The notes below the pieces were generated by a model. The model saw nothing but the letters and a program-made list of their open reading frames with translations, did not search any database and was not told the origin of the DNA. A stretch of DNA of 64,000 nucleotides from Shimia_B sp038528385 (lineage in GTDB: Bacteria > Pseudomonadota > Alphaproteobacteria > Rhodobacterales > Rhodobacteraceae): assembly GCA_038528385.1 (NCBI GenBank), contig JBCBET010000009.1, forward strand, positions 74,553 through 138,552. Reading direction: 5' to 3'. The translations under genes and the position numbers were made by a program. This document shows positions 25,405-34,214 of this stretch, in pieces (position 1 is the stretch's first letter; each line of letters starts with the position of its first letter).

Positions 25405-27138
25405 TCACTCCGCGGCGATATTGGCGGCGCGGGCGAGTTCCTCGGCGCGCAGGTCTTTTCTCAGGATCTTGCCGACGTTGGATTTCGGCAGCTCGTCGCG
25501 GAATTCCACGATGCGGGGCACCTTGTAGGAGGTGAGGTGCTCCTTGCAGTAGGCGCGCACGGCGTCCTGCGTGAGCCCCTTGTCGGAGACGACGAGGAAG
25601 GCCTTCACCGCCTCGCCCGTGGCGCCGTCCGGCACGCCGATGACGGCGGCCTCGAGGATGCCGGGATGGGCGGCGAGCGTGTCCTCCACCTCGTTCGGGT
25701 AGACGTTGAAGCCCGAGACGACGACCATGTCCTTCTTGCGGTCGACGATGCGGAAGTATCCGTCCTCGTCCATGGTGCCGATATCGCCGGTGAGGAAGTA
25801 GTCGCCCACCATCACCTTCGCGGTCTCCTCGGGCTTTCTCCAGTAGCCCTTCATGATCTGGGGGCCCTTGGCGGCGATCTCACCGCGTTCGCCCCGTGCT
25901 GCGGGCTTGCCGTCTTCATCCATGAGCACGACGTCGGTGGAGGGGACGGGCACGCCGATCGTGCCCTCGCGCGCCTTGCCGAAGGGCTCGAAGGTCAGGA
26001 CCGGCGAGGTCTCGGTGAGGCCGTAGCCCTGCACGACCTCGGTGCCCGTGACCTCCTTCCAGCGCTGGGCGACCGACGATTGCAGCGCCATGCCGCCCGC
26101 GCCCGCGAATTTCAGGTGCTTCGGCGGCGTGTCCTGGAACCAGACCTCGTTGGTGAGCCCGTTGAAGAGCGTGTTCACCCCGCTCATCCAGGTGATCTTG
26201 TAGTTCTCGAAGGCCCTCTTGAGGTTCGAAAGCGGCCGCGGATTGGGAATGAGGATGTTGCGCGCGCCCAGCCAGTAGAACGCCAGCATGTTCACCGTGA
26301 AGGCGAAGATGTGATAGAGCGGCAGCGCGGTGAGGATCACCTCTTTGCCCTTCTCCATGTCGCCCGCCAGAAGCTCCATGGATTGCTCCATGTTGAAGAT
26401 GAGATTGCCGTGGGTGAGCATGGCGCCCTTGGCGACACCGGTGGTGCCGCCCGTGTATTGCAGCACGGCCAGATCGGCCAAGCCGACCGACTGGTGATAG
26501 GCGTCAGCCTCCACGCGGCCTTCCTTGATCTTGGCGCGGCCTGCCGCGAGGGCGGCGGGCAGGCGGATATGAGCCACCGAAATCTCCGGGATCGAGCGGT
26601 CCCAGTAGCGCTGCACGAGCCCCACGATGCCCCGCGGCGCGGCGGGAAAGAACTCGGCCACGCGCGTGACGATGATGTTGGGGATCGGATGGCCCTTGGT
26701 GGCGCCGGGGATCTTGTCGGCGAAGAGGTCCATGATGACGAGCGCGTGGGGCTCTGCATCCTCGAACTGCTTGGCCATCTCCTCGGTGGTGTAGAGCGGA
26801 TTGACGTTCACCAGCACGCAGCCGGCCTTGAAGATGCCGAAGGCCGCGACGGGGAAGCTCAGGCAATTGGGCATCTGCACGGCGACGCGGTCCCCGGCCG
26901 AGAGCCCCGCCACCTCCCGCAGGTAGACCGCGAAGGCGTCCGACATGGCGTCGATCTGGCGAAAGCTCAGCGAGCCGTTCATGCCGTTGGGCAAACAGGC
27001 GGTGAAGGCCTTGGCCTTGCCGTAGGTGGCGGAGGCCGAGCTGATCAGGTCCGCCAGGTTGCGGTAGGAGGCCACGTCGATATCGGCGCGCACACCCGGC
27101 CCATAATACGACGTCCAAGGCTTGTCCGTGGTGGCCAT
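25405..27138 (-). CDS. fadD: Long-chain fatty acid–CoA ligase
   Basis: This 577-residue adenylate-forming enzyme activates fatty acids to acyl-CoA for beta-oxidation or lipid synthesis. The AMP-binding P-loop YTGGTTGVAKGAML, the motif GYGLTETSP and the C-terminal hinge GYFRIVDRKKDMVVVSGFNVYPNEVED are all intact, as is the final catalytic lysine region LPKSNVGKILRKDL. Length and motifs fit FadD. A cluster with a BASS transporter suggests activation of an imported carboxylic acid, but that is inference. Confidence 0.92.
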   Translation of the reverse strand: MATTDKPWTSYYGPGVRADIDVASYRNLADLISSASATYGKAKAFTACLPNGMNGSLSFRQIDAMSDAFAVYLREVAGLSAGDRVAVQMPNCLSFPVAAFGIFKAGCVLVNVNPLYTTEEMAKQFEDAEPHALVIMDLFADKIPGATKGHPIPNIIVTRVAEFFPAAPRGIVGLVQRYWDRSIPEISVAHIRLPAALAAGRAKIKEGRVEADAYHQSVGLADLAVLQYTGGTTGVAKGAMLTHGNLIFNMEQSMELLAGDMEKGKEVILTALPLYHIFAFTVNMLAFYWLGARNILIPNPRPLSNLKRAFENYKITWMSGVNTLFNGLTNEVWFQDTPPKHLKFAGAGGMALQSSVAQRWKEVTGTEVVQGYGLTETSPVLTFEPFGKAREGTIGVPVPSTDVVLMDEDGKPAARGERGEIAAKGPQIMKGYWRKPEETAKVMVGDYFLTGDIGTMDEDGYFRIVDRKKDMVVVSGFNVYPNEVEDTLAAHPGILEAAVIGVPDGATGEAVKAFLVVSDKGLTQDAVRAYCKEHLTSYKVPRIVEFRDELPKSNVGKILRKDLRAEELARAANIAAE

Positions 27139-27212
27139 GTTTCTCCCCGTTCTCGCTTTTTATGGCTCGCGTTTTATCGCACCGCCCGCGCCCGGGGAAT
27201 GTGGCACGGAAT

Positions 27213-27875
27213 TTACGCTGCGGCAGAGGCAGGAAGGGCACGCTCGAAGGTTTTCATCAGCGCGGCGTCGAGGTCGGCCATGGTCACCGGGAGCCCGAGA
27301 TCGACGAGGCTCGTGACCCCGTGCTCGGCAATGCCGCAGGGCACGATGCCGTCGAAATGGGTGAGGTCGGGCTCCACGTTGATGGAGAGGCCGTGCGCGC
27401 TCACCCAGCGGCGCATCTTGATCCCGATGGCGGCGATCTTGTCCTCGGCCGGGCGTCCATCGGGGAGGGGGGGCTTGTCGGGCCGTTCGATCCAGACCCC
27501 CACGCGGCCGGGCCGGATATGGCCTGCGAGGTTGAATTCCGCGAGCGTGTCCACGACCCAGGCCTCGAGCCCTTCCACGAAACGGCGCACGTCGCGGCCC
27601 CGGGCCGCCACGTCGAGCATCAGGTAGACGACGCGCTGGCCGGGGCCATGGTACGTGTATTGCCCGCCGCGGTGCACGGCGTGGACGGGGAAGCGATCGG
27701 GTTCCCGCAGGTCCTTCGGATCCGCCGAAGTGCCGGCGGTGTAGAGCGGCGGATGCTCCAGAAACCAGATGAGTTCATCGGCCGTGCCCGCGCGCACCGC
27801 CGCCTGCCGCTCCTCCATGAGAGCGAGCGCCTCCGCGTAGGCCACGGGGGTCTCGGACACGCGCCATTCCACCAT
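27213..27875 (-). CDS. lipB: Octanoyl-[ACP]:protein N-octanoyltransferase
   Basis: LipB moves octanoyl from acyl carrier protein to lipoyl-dependent enzymes as the first step of lipoate assembly. The family motifs RGGQYTYHGPGQRVVYLMLD (substrate pocket), KIAAIGIKMRRWVSAHGLSIN (catalytic lysine) and GIVPCGIAEHGVTSL (catalytic cysteine) are present in order. The start at ATG 27875 gives 220 residues; longer frames upstream would run antisense through the next gene's promoter. It is 74 bases upstream of fadD on the same strand. Confidence 0.95.
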   Translation of the reverse strand: MVEWRVSETPVAYAEALALMEERQAAVRAGTADELIWFLEHPPLYTAGTSADPKDLREPDRFPVHAVHRGGQYTYHGPGQRVVYLMLDVAARGRDVRRFVEGLEAWVVDTLAEFNLAGHIRPGRVGVWIERPDKPPLPDGRPAEDKIAAIGIKMRRWVSAHGLSINVEPDLTHFDGIVPCGIAEHGVTSLVDLGLPVTMADLDAALMKTFERALPASAAA

Positions 27876-28023
27876 GAGCCCGGTTCTACCAGCGGGCCCG
27901 GGCAAGCGGAAGAGCGCGCCGACATCCCACAAAAGCCGTCTCCCCGCCCTCGAAACGATTGATCGAATCGAGACCGCGCCCCTATCCTCGACATATATTT
28001 CAAATCCAACGGAGATTTTCCTT

Positions 28024-29658
28024 ATGCTTAGCAAGCTCGGCGCGGTCGCGGGCGTCCTCGCCCTCGCGGGCCTTCCCGCCCTCACCCCCACACAGACAAA
28101 GGCCGGTGACGAGGTGCTCGGCGCCATCGTCGGCGGCATCATCGGCGGCGCCATCGCCAACAGCGCGAAAACCCAGCCGCGCAAGACCACGCGCACCTCC
28201 ACGCGCACGGTCTATAACAGCGCGCAGCGCGCCGAGAACCGCAACATGCAGACGGCGCTCAACTATTTCGGCTTCCCGGCGGGCGTCGCCGACGGCGCCG
28301 TGGGCCCGCGCACCCGCTCGGCCGTGGCCGCCTACCAGACCTATATGGGCTTCCCGGCCACGGGCCAGATCACGCAGTTCGAGCGCAACATCCTGAGCGG
28401 CGCGCTGGCGGCGGGCCAGTCGGGCATGCCCGACACGGTGCAGCTCGTGGCGCGCTCGCCCGAGGGTGCCCGCGCGCTCCTCAAGCGGCAGCGCGACCTG
28501 ATGACCGGCACCACGACGACGATGGCCCGCGCCTATCCCGGCGTCCCGCTCGAGGTCTCCCGCGCGGTCGATGAGATCGCGGCCTCCTCGGACCCCTCCG
28601 CCGAGCAGCTCCTGGCGCGGTCGGGCTTCCTGCAGCTCGCCGATCTGAACGGCGACGGCAACAACGACTACATCCTCGACACGAAATTCGCGGGCTCCTC
28701 GTTCTGGTGCTCCTCGGTGCAGTGCAAGTCGATCGTCTTCGTCTCCACGCCCGACGGGTTCGCGCGCAACGACCTTCTCGCGTTCAACCCCACGCCGGCC
28801 TCGTTCCAGTGCTTCGGGGCCTCCTGCCAGGTGACCAATCCCGGCGGCGCCACGCAGCTCGCCGCGACGCCCGCCCCCGCCGCACCGGCTCCGGTCGCGC
28901 CCGAGCAGGGCGGCACCACGCTCGTCGCCGGCGCCGCCGCGGCCAAGGCGCCTGCGATCCCGAGCTTTGGCGCGGCACCGGCCATGGACGCCGATCCGAG
29001 CCTGGCCAGCCACTGCTCCAAGGTGGGGCTCCTGAGCTCTGCCCGCGGCGGACTGGTGGAAGTGGGAGGAGGCGCCTCGAGCCTCGCCCTCTCCGAGCAG
29101 TTCTGCCTCGCGCGGGGCTTTGCCATCGACACCGGCGAAAAGGCGATCTCGGGCCTCGCGGGCGTGACGCCCCAGCAGGTGGAGGCGCAATGCGCCGCTT
29201 TCGAGCCGCTGCTCGCGCCGCTCGTGGCCTCGCTGGGCACGCAGGACCGCCTGACGGTGCTGGGCGAGGTGTCGAACTTCGTCGTGGGCTCGGGCATGTC
29301 GCCTGACCAGATCAAGGTTACCGCGGAGGCCTGCATGAGCGTGGGCTACCGCCGCGACACGATGGACCTCGCCGCCGGTGGCGCGCTCCTCCTCGTGGCC
29401 GTGGGGCAGAGCGCCTATTCCGAGCTTCTGGGCCATCACCTCAACGAGGGCTACGGCGTGGAAACCGACCAAGGCCGCGCGGCAGAGTGGTACCGCGACG
29501 CCATCGACGCCCTCAAGGGCGGGGCGCAGCCCGTCTTCGCCCCCGAAGTGGGCGGGCGCGAGGCGCTTCTGGAATGGGCCGCCTTCGGGGGCGCCGCGAG
29601 CCCGGTCAGCCCGCAGCCCGCCGCGGCGGCGGTGCCCACCTTCGGCGCCTCCGACTAA
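28024..29658 (+). CDS. Secreted peptidoglycan-binding-domain protein
   Basis: The 544-residue product begins with an export signal (LGAVAGVLALAGLPALTPTQTKA) and a glycine-rich GAIVGGIIGGAIA segment. A PG_binding_1-type repeat follows at about residues 70-120 (MQTALNYFGFPAGVADGAVGPRTRSAVAAYQTYMGFPATG). The middle contains LADLNGDGNNDYILD, a calcium-loop/FG-GAP-like DxNxDGxND pattern, with a Cys pair in WCSSVQC. An alanine/proline linker (about 280-315) and a helical C-terminal domain follow; I do not recognise that domain. It is probably periplasmic and envelope-associated. It has its own terminator and is divergent from lipB. Confidence 0.8.
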   Translation: MLSKLGAVAGVLALAGLPALTPTQTKAGDEVLGAIVGGIIGGAIANSAKTQPRKTTRTSTRTVYNSAQRAENRNMQTALNYFGFPAGVADGAVGPRTRSAVAAYQTYMGFPATGQITQFERNILSGALAAGQSGMPDTVQLVARSPEGARALLKRQRDLMTGTTTTMARAYPGVPLEVSRAVDEIAASSDPSAEQLLARSGFLQLADLNGDGNNDYILDTKFAGSSFWCSSVQCKSIVFVSTPDGFARNDLLAFNPTPASFQCFGASCQVTNPGGATQLAATPAPAAPAPVAPEQGGTTLVAGAAAAKAPAIPSFGAAPAMDADPSLASHCSKVGLLSSARGGLVEVGGGASSLALSEQFCLARGFAIDTGEKAISGLAGVTPQQVEAQCAAFEPLLAPLVASLGTQDRLTVLGEVSNFVVGSGMSPDQIKVTAEACMSVGYRRDTMDLAAGGALLLVAVGQSAYSELLGHHLNEGYGVETDQGRAAEWYRDAIDALKGGAQPVFAPEVGGREALLEWAAFGGAASPVSPQPAAAAVPTFGASD

Positions 29659-29675
29659 GCCTTCGGAGACCCGTG

Positions 29676-29712
29676 AAAACGCGCCGGTGCGGGGCCCCCG
29701 CGCCGGCGTTTT
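29676..29712 (+). terminator. Strong rho-independent terminator
   Basis: AAAACGC..CCGGTGCGGGG pairs with CCCCCGCGCCGGCGTTTT, and the stem is followed by TTCTTTTTT. It ends the peptidoglycan-binding-protein transcript 17 bases past its stop. Confidence 0.92.
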
Positions 29713-29800
29713 CTTTTTTGCGGGCTTTGGCGGGGGCCGCTGAAAATTCCACTTGTCGCCACCGGGGGCCTTCGCTAAATGCCGCGCTACCAGTGAACGT

Positions 29801-29887
29801 GCGGTTGTGGCGGAACTGGTAGACGCGCAGCGTTGAGGTCGCTGTGGGGTAACTCCCGTGGAGGTTCGAGTCCTCTCAACCGCACCA
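29801..29887 (+). tRNA. tRNA-Leu (anticodon GAG)
   Basis: A complete cloverleaf including encoded CCA. The acceptor GCGGTTG pairs with CAACCGC, the D loop contains AACTGGTAGA, and the anticodon stem CAGCG/CGCTG encloses the loop TTGAGGT, giving anticodon GAG (reads CUC/CUU). A long class II variable arm (GGGGTAACTCCC) and the T-loop TTCGAGT follow, with discriminator A. The long variable arm confirms leucine. No integrase or repeat of its 3' end is seen nearby. Confidence 0.97.
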
Positions 29888-30004
29888 TTACCCTTCGGCC
29901 CGTGGCGCGGAGCGCCGGGGAAGGCTCCCCGGGGAAAAAGCCCAGGAAAAACCGACAGGACAGAGCATCCGCTCCCCCCTTCGTAGCCCCGTCCCTGCAG
30001 AGTG
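29888..30004. other. Spacer after tRNA-Leu
   Basis: A small hairpin (CCGGGG 29915-29920 with CCCCGG 29927-29932), followed by GGAAAAAG, may end or trim the tRNA transcript. Nothing else is recognisable in the 117 bases. Confidence 0.4.
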
Positions 30005-31492
30005 CTAGGTGCTGCGTCCCGTCGCGAAGGCCCTAAGGGCGTCGCGGCTGCCCGTCTCCCAAATGACCGAGAGCCATCGGCAAAAGGCCGCGGAGAACCG
30101 GGGGTCCTCTCCCAGGTGGCCGTAGAGGCCCCGCTGCGAGATCCAGTGCCGCGGCGCCGTGCGCGCGCGCTCCGCGGCCGCTTGAAGATCGGACCAGTGG
30201 GGGTCGTTCGGCGCGATGGTGCTGCCGTCCTCGCGGGTGCCAGCGCACATCCGCGCCCAGAGCGCCTCCCCCAGGGCGAGCCCGTCGATGGCCCCGCCCG
30301 CCGCGAGGGCGTCGCGCAGGATCGGCAACAGGAACCCCGGATGCCGCGCGGAGCCGTCGAAGGCCACCCGCCGCGTGGTGTCGTGAATCTTGTCGTTAGA
30401 GAACCGCCGCGTGATGAGACCCAGGTAATCGAGCGGGCCCATCTCCGGCACCGGCGCCACATGGGGCGCCACCTCCTCGGCCTGGGTCTTTTGAAAGAAC
30501 GCGGCGATGTCGGCATCGGCCATGCAGGCGGCGATGGTGGGCACGCCGAGCAGCTCGCCCGGATTGGCGAGCATCTGGTGTCCGGCATTGAGCATCCGGA
30601 TCTTCATCGTCTCGTAGCTGTGGACGTCGTCGGTGAGGGTGGCGCCGGCCTCCTCCCAGGGCGGGCGGCCCGCGCAGAAGCGGTCCTCGATGACCCATTG
30701 CCGGAAATTCTCGTGCGTGACCGGCGCGCTGTCGCCGATGCCGAGCCGTTCCACATGGGCGCGCTCGCCGGGGCCCGTGGCCGGGACGATGCAGTCGACC
30801 ATGGCATTGGGGAAGGTGGCGGTCTCCGCGATCCAGCGGGCGAGATCGGGGTCCGACAGCGCCGCGAGCCCCACCACCGTCTGCCGCAGCACATCGCCGT
30901 TTTCCTGGAGGTTGTCGCAGCACTGGCCGGTGAAGGGGCCGATGCCCGCCGCCCGGCGCCGCCGCAGCGCCGCCACCATGGCCCCGAAGGCCGTGCGCGG
31001 CGTGTCGGGATTGTCCCTGTCATGCCGGATGTCGGGATGGTCTTCGTCGAAGCTGCCTTCCGCGGTGCGGTAGTAGCCGCCCTCGGTGACGGTGAGGGCG
31101 ACGATGCGGATCTCCGCCCTGCTCATGGCGTCGATGAGGGCGGCGTTGCCCTCCTCGATGGACAGGAAATCCACCATGGCGCCGGTGATCTCCGTGGTGG
31201 TGCCGGCGGGGTCGAGCTCCACCAGCGTCGTCAGGCAGTCCTGCGCCCGGAGCCTTTCGCGCATGGCCGCGTCGGCGGGCCGGACGCCCGCGCCGAGGAT
31301 CGCCCAGTCATGGGCCTTGCCCGCCTGCATGAGCCGGTGGAGATACCAGGCCTGGTGCGCGCGGTGAAAATTGCCGAGGCCGATATGGATGATGCCGGGG
31401 GTGAGCCCGGAGCGGTCGTAGGACGGCGTCAGGACGCCCGCGGGCATCTGCGCGAGCGTGGCATCGCTGAGCTTCACCGGGCGCGCCACCAT
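30005..31492 (-). CDS. mtlK: Mannitol 2-dehydrogenase
   Basis: The 495-residue polyol-specific long-chain dehydrogenase oxidises D-mannitol (or D-arabinitol) to D-fructose with NAD+. The Rossmann start IIHIGLGNFHRAHQAWYL, the segments VALTVTEGGYY and FTGQCCDNLQENGD, and the catalytic-lysine region VHSYETMKIRMLNAGHQML fit the family. It is the last gene of the polyol operon; its ATG overlaps the upstream smoS stop by one base (TGATG). This gene order is that of the Rhodobacter smo/mtlK operon. Confidence 0.93.
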   Translation of the reverse strand: MVARPVKLSDATLAQMPAGVLTPSYDRSGLTPGIIHIGLGNFHRAHQAWYLHRLMQAGKAHDWAILGAGVRPADAAMRERLRAQDCLTTLVELDPAGTTTEITGAMVDFLSIEEGNAALIDAMSRAEIRIVALTVTEGGYYRTAEGSFDEDHPDIRHDRDNPDTPRTAFGAMVAALRRRRAAGIGPFTGQCCDNLQENGDVLRQTVVGLAALSDPDLARWIAETATFPNAMVDCIVPATGPGERAHVERLGIGDSAPVTHENFRQWVIEDRFCAGRPPWEEAGATLTDDVHSYETMKIRMLNAGHQMLANPGELLGVPTIAACMADADIAAFFQKTQAEEVAPHVAPVPEMGPLDYLGLITRRFSNDKIHDTTRRVAFDGSARHPGFLLPILRDALAAGGAIDGLALGEALWARMCAGTREDGSTIAPNDPHWSDLQAAAERARTAPRHWISQRGLYGHLGEDPRFSAAFCRWLSVIWETGSRDALRAFATGRST

Positions 31493-32262
31493 CAGCTCAT
31501 CCAGTTCCCGCCGTCCACGCCGAAGGTCTGCGCGACGATGTAATCGGCCTCCGCAGTGGCGAGGAAGACGGCCATGCCGGTGAGGTCGTCGGCGGTGCCC
31601 ATGCGGCCGAAAGGGACGGCGGCGCCCACCTCGCGCTTCTTCTGGCCGGGGGCCTTGCCCTCGTATTTCGCAAAGAACGCGTCGACGTCGTCCCAATGCT
31701 CTCCGTCCACGACGCCGGGCGCGATGGCGTTGACGTTGATGCCGTGGCGGATGAGGTCGAGCCCCGCCGACTGGGTGAGGCTGATAAGGGCGGCCTTGGA
31801 GGCGCAGTAGACCGCCACGAGGGGCTCGCCCCGCCGCCCGGCCTGGCTGGCCATGTTGATGATCTTGCCCCGCACGCCGTGGGCGATCATGTGCCGCGCC
31901 ACCGCCTGCAGCGTGAAGAGCGCGCCGCCCACGTTGATGGCGAAGACGCGCTCGTAATCGGCGCGCGTGATCTCCGCGATGGGGGCGGCCGTGAAAAGGG
32001 CTGCGTTGTTGACGAGGATGTCGAGGGGGCCGAAACGCTCCGCCGCGGCGGCGATGGCGCCCTCGATGCTCGCCTCGTCGGTGACGTCCATCCGCACGGC
32101 GAGGGCGGCCTCGCCGATCTCTGCGGCCGTCCTCGTCGCGCGCGCGATGTCGATGTCGCCGATGACGACCCGCGCGCCCTCGGCCACGTAGGCCTCAGCA
32201 AAGCTCCGCCCGATCCCGCGTGCAGCGCCGGTGATGAGCGCGGTTTTGCCGTCGAGCCGCAT
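31492..32262 (-). CDS. smoS: Sorbitol dehydrogenase (SDR family)
   Basis: The 256-residue short-chain dehydrogenase should oxidise D-glucitol (sorbitol) to fructose, and often galactitol or L-iditol too. It has the cofactor motif TGAARGIGRSFAEAY, NNAALF, the catalytic Ser-Tyr-Lys set (MASQAGRRGEPLVAVYCASKAAL) and the end DYIVAQTFGVDGG. Aspartates after strand 2 (IGDIDIA) indicate NAD preference. Its start is one base from the smoK stop and its stop overlaps the mtlK start, so translation is tightly coupled. Confidence 0.93.
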   Translation of the reverse strand: MRLDGKTALITGAARGIGRSFAEAYVAEGARVVIGDIDIARATRTAAEIGEAALAVRMDVTDEASIEGAIAAAAERFGPLDILVNNAALFTAAPIAEITRADYERVFAINVGGALFTLQAVARHMIAHGVRGKIINMASQAGRRGEPLVAVYCASKAALISLTQSAGLDLIRHGINVNAIAPGVVDGEHWDDVDAFFAKYEGKAPGQKKREVGAAVPFGRMGTADDLTGMAVFLATAEADYIVAQTFGVDGGNWMS

Positions 32263-32263
32263 C

Positions 32264-33268
32264 TCAGGCGATCCGCAGGCCGTCCGCGTCGAAGCGGTGG
32301 ATCTCGTCCCGCCGCGGGGAGAGGTGGATCTCGTCGCCGTGGCGCAGGCTCACATCGCCGATGGCGCGCACCGTCAGCGTCTCGGCCAGCCCGGTATTGT
32401 GGATGTGAAAGAACGTGTCGGAGCCCAGATGCTCTGCCACGCCCACGGTGCCCGACCACTCCCCGCCGCTCTCGACGACGTCGATATGCTCGGGGCGGAT
32501 GCCGATGGTGGTGGCGTCGTGCTTGGCCGCCTCGGCACCGGTGACGAAGTTCATCTTTGGCGAGCCGATGAAGCCCGCCACGAAGAGGTTGCGCGGGCTG
32601 CGGTAGAGCTCGAGCGGCGATCCCACCTGCTCGATCACGCCGGCCTGGAGCACGACGATCTTGTCGGCCATGGTCATCGCCTCCACCTGGTCGTGGGTGA
32701 CGTAGATCATCGTGGTCCGGAGCCGCTCGTGGAGCTCGCTGATCTCGAGCCGCATGCCCACGCGGAGGGCCGCGTCGAGGTTCGAGAGCGGCTCGTCGAA
32801 AAGAAAGGCCGCGGGCTCCCGCACGATGGCGCGCCCGATGGCCACACGCTGGCGCTGGCCGCCCGAGAGCTGCCCCGGTCGGCGGTCGAGGTAGTCGCTG
32901 AGGTTGAGGACCGAGGCCGCGCCCTCCACACGCTTGTCGATCTCCGCCTGCGAGAGCTTGGCCATGCGCAGCGGGAAGGCGATGTTCTTGCGCACGCTCA
33001 TATGCGGGTAGAGGGCGTAGGACTGGAACACCATGGCGAGCCCGCGGCGGGCCGGGACGACGGATGTGGCATCCTTTCCGTCGATTTCGATGGCGCCGGT
33101 GGAGATGTCCTCGAGCCCCGCGATGAGCCTGAGCAGCGTGGACTTGCCGCAGCCCGAGGGGCCAACGAACACGGTGAACTCCCCGTCTTCGATGGTCAGA
33201 TCGAGGGGCGGGATGACTTCCACATCCCCGAAGCTCTTGGTGACCTGCTTGAGTTGAATCTGTCCCAT
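32264..33268 (-). CDS. smoK: Polyol ABC transporter ATP-binding protein
   Basis: The 334-residue MalK/UgpC-type ATPase energises uptake of sorbitol/mannitol. It shows Walker A GPSGCGKST, Q-loop MVFQSYALYPHM, the signature LSGGQRQRVAIGRA, Walker B AAFLFDEPLSNLD and the switch VTHDQVEAM. A C-terminal TOBE/regulatory domain (about 235-334, with IGIRPEHIDVV) follows. It sits between the permease genes and the two dehydrogenases in the operon. Confidence 0.95.
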   Translation of the reverse strand: MGQIQLKQVTKSFGDVEVIPPLDLTIEDGEFTVFVGPSGCGKSTLLRLIAGLEDISTGAIEIDGKDATSVVPARRGLAMVFQSYALYPHMSVRKNIAFPLRMAKLSQAEIDKRVEGAASVLNLSDYLDRRPGQLSGGQRQRVAIGRAIVREPAAFLFDEPLSNLDAALRVGMRLEISELHERLRTTMIYVTHDQVEAMTMADKIVVLQAGVIEQVGSPLELYRSPRNLFVAGFIGSPKMNFVTGAEAAKHDATTIGIRPEHIDVVESGGEWSGTVGVAEHLGSDTFFHIHNTGLAETLTVRAIGDVSLRHGDEIHLSPRRDEIHRFDADGLRIA

Positions 33269-33309
33269 GGGAGGCTCCTTTTAGGCGTCGGCACGGCGCG
33301 GGGCAGGCA

Positions 33310-34140
33310 TCATTTCACGGCGCCGAAGGTGAGGCCGCGCACGAGCTGTTTCTGGCTGAACCAGCCGAGGATGAGGATCGGCGCGATGGCCATGGTGGAG
33401 GCCGCGCTCAGCTTGGCGAAGAAGAGGCCCTCGGGGCTCGAATAGCTCGCGATGAAGGCGGTGAGCGGCGCGGAATTCGCCGCCGTGAGGTTCAGTGTCC
33501 AGAACGCCTCGTTCCAGGCGAGGATGAAATTCAGAAGCACCGTGGAGGCGATGCCCGGCACCGCCATGGGCGTGAGCACGTAGAGGATTTCCTCCCTGAG
33601 CCGGGCGCCATCCATGCGCGCGGCCTCGAGGATCTCACCGGGGATTTCCTTGAAGTAGGTGTAGAGCATCCAGACGATGATCGGCAGGTTGATGAGCATC
33701 AGCACGAGGATGAGCCCGCCGCGCGTGTCCAGTAGGTTGAATTCCACGAAAAGGAGCGAGATCGGGTAGAGCACGCCCACAGCCGGCAGCATCTTCGTCG
33801 ACAGCATCCAGAGCAGGATATCCTTGGTGCGCCGCGAGGGCACGAAGGCCATGGACCACGCGGCTGGCACCGCGACGAGGATGCCGAGAAGCGTGGAGCC
33901 CCCGGCGATAAAGACGGAGTTCCAGAGGAAGCGCATGTAGTCCGAGCGCTCCTGCACGACCGCGTAATTCTCCAGCGTCCAGTCGAAGGCGAAGAAGAGC
34001 GGCGGGTCGTTGATCGCCTGCGCCTCGGTTTTGAAGCTCGTCAGGATCGTCCAGTAGATCGGGAAGAAGATGATGAGCGCGATCGTCCAGGCGGCGGCCG
34101 TGGTGAGGATCTTGCGGCGCGGTGTGATGGCGCGGGCCAT
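33310..34140 (-). CDS. smoG: Polyol ABC transporter permease 2
   Basis: A 276-residue MalG-type inner-membrane permease with six helices. The cytoplasmic EAA loop reads EILEAARMDGARLREEILYVLTPMAVPGI, where it docks onto the ATPase. The ATG at 34140 (MARAITPRRK) gives a positively charged cytoplasmic N-terminus before the first helix. A 74-base gap separates it from the upstream permease gene. Confidence 0.93.
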   Translation of the reverse strand: MARAITPRRKILTTAAAWTIALIIFFPIYWTILTSFKTEAQAINDPPLFFAFDWTLENYAVVQERSDYMRFLWNSVFIAGGSTLLGILVAVPAAWSMAFVPSRRTKDILLWMLSTKMLPAVGVLYPISLLFVEFNLLDTRGGLILVLMLINLPIIVWMLYTYFKEIPGEILEAARMDGARLREEILYVLTPMAVPGIASTVLLNFILAWNEAFWTLNLTAANSAPLTAFIASYSSPEGLFFAKLSAASTMAIAPILILGWFSQKQLVRGLTFGAVK

Positions 34141-34214
34141 GTCAGCGTCCTCCGTTCCGGTGGGGGCGGCGGGCCGCCCGAGGGGCAGCAGGCGGGGCAG
34201 GGGGCAGGCACGTG

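Noticed and set aside
24115..27627. 1170-codon plus-strand open frame across the BASS, fadD and lipB genes
   Set aside because: It lies antisense to three recognised genes and their spacers, and its text shows no family features.
29801..29887. tRNA-Leu as an island attachment site
   Set aside because: No repeat of the tRNA 3' end, no integrase and no composition change follow it; the polyol operon next to it has normal composition.
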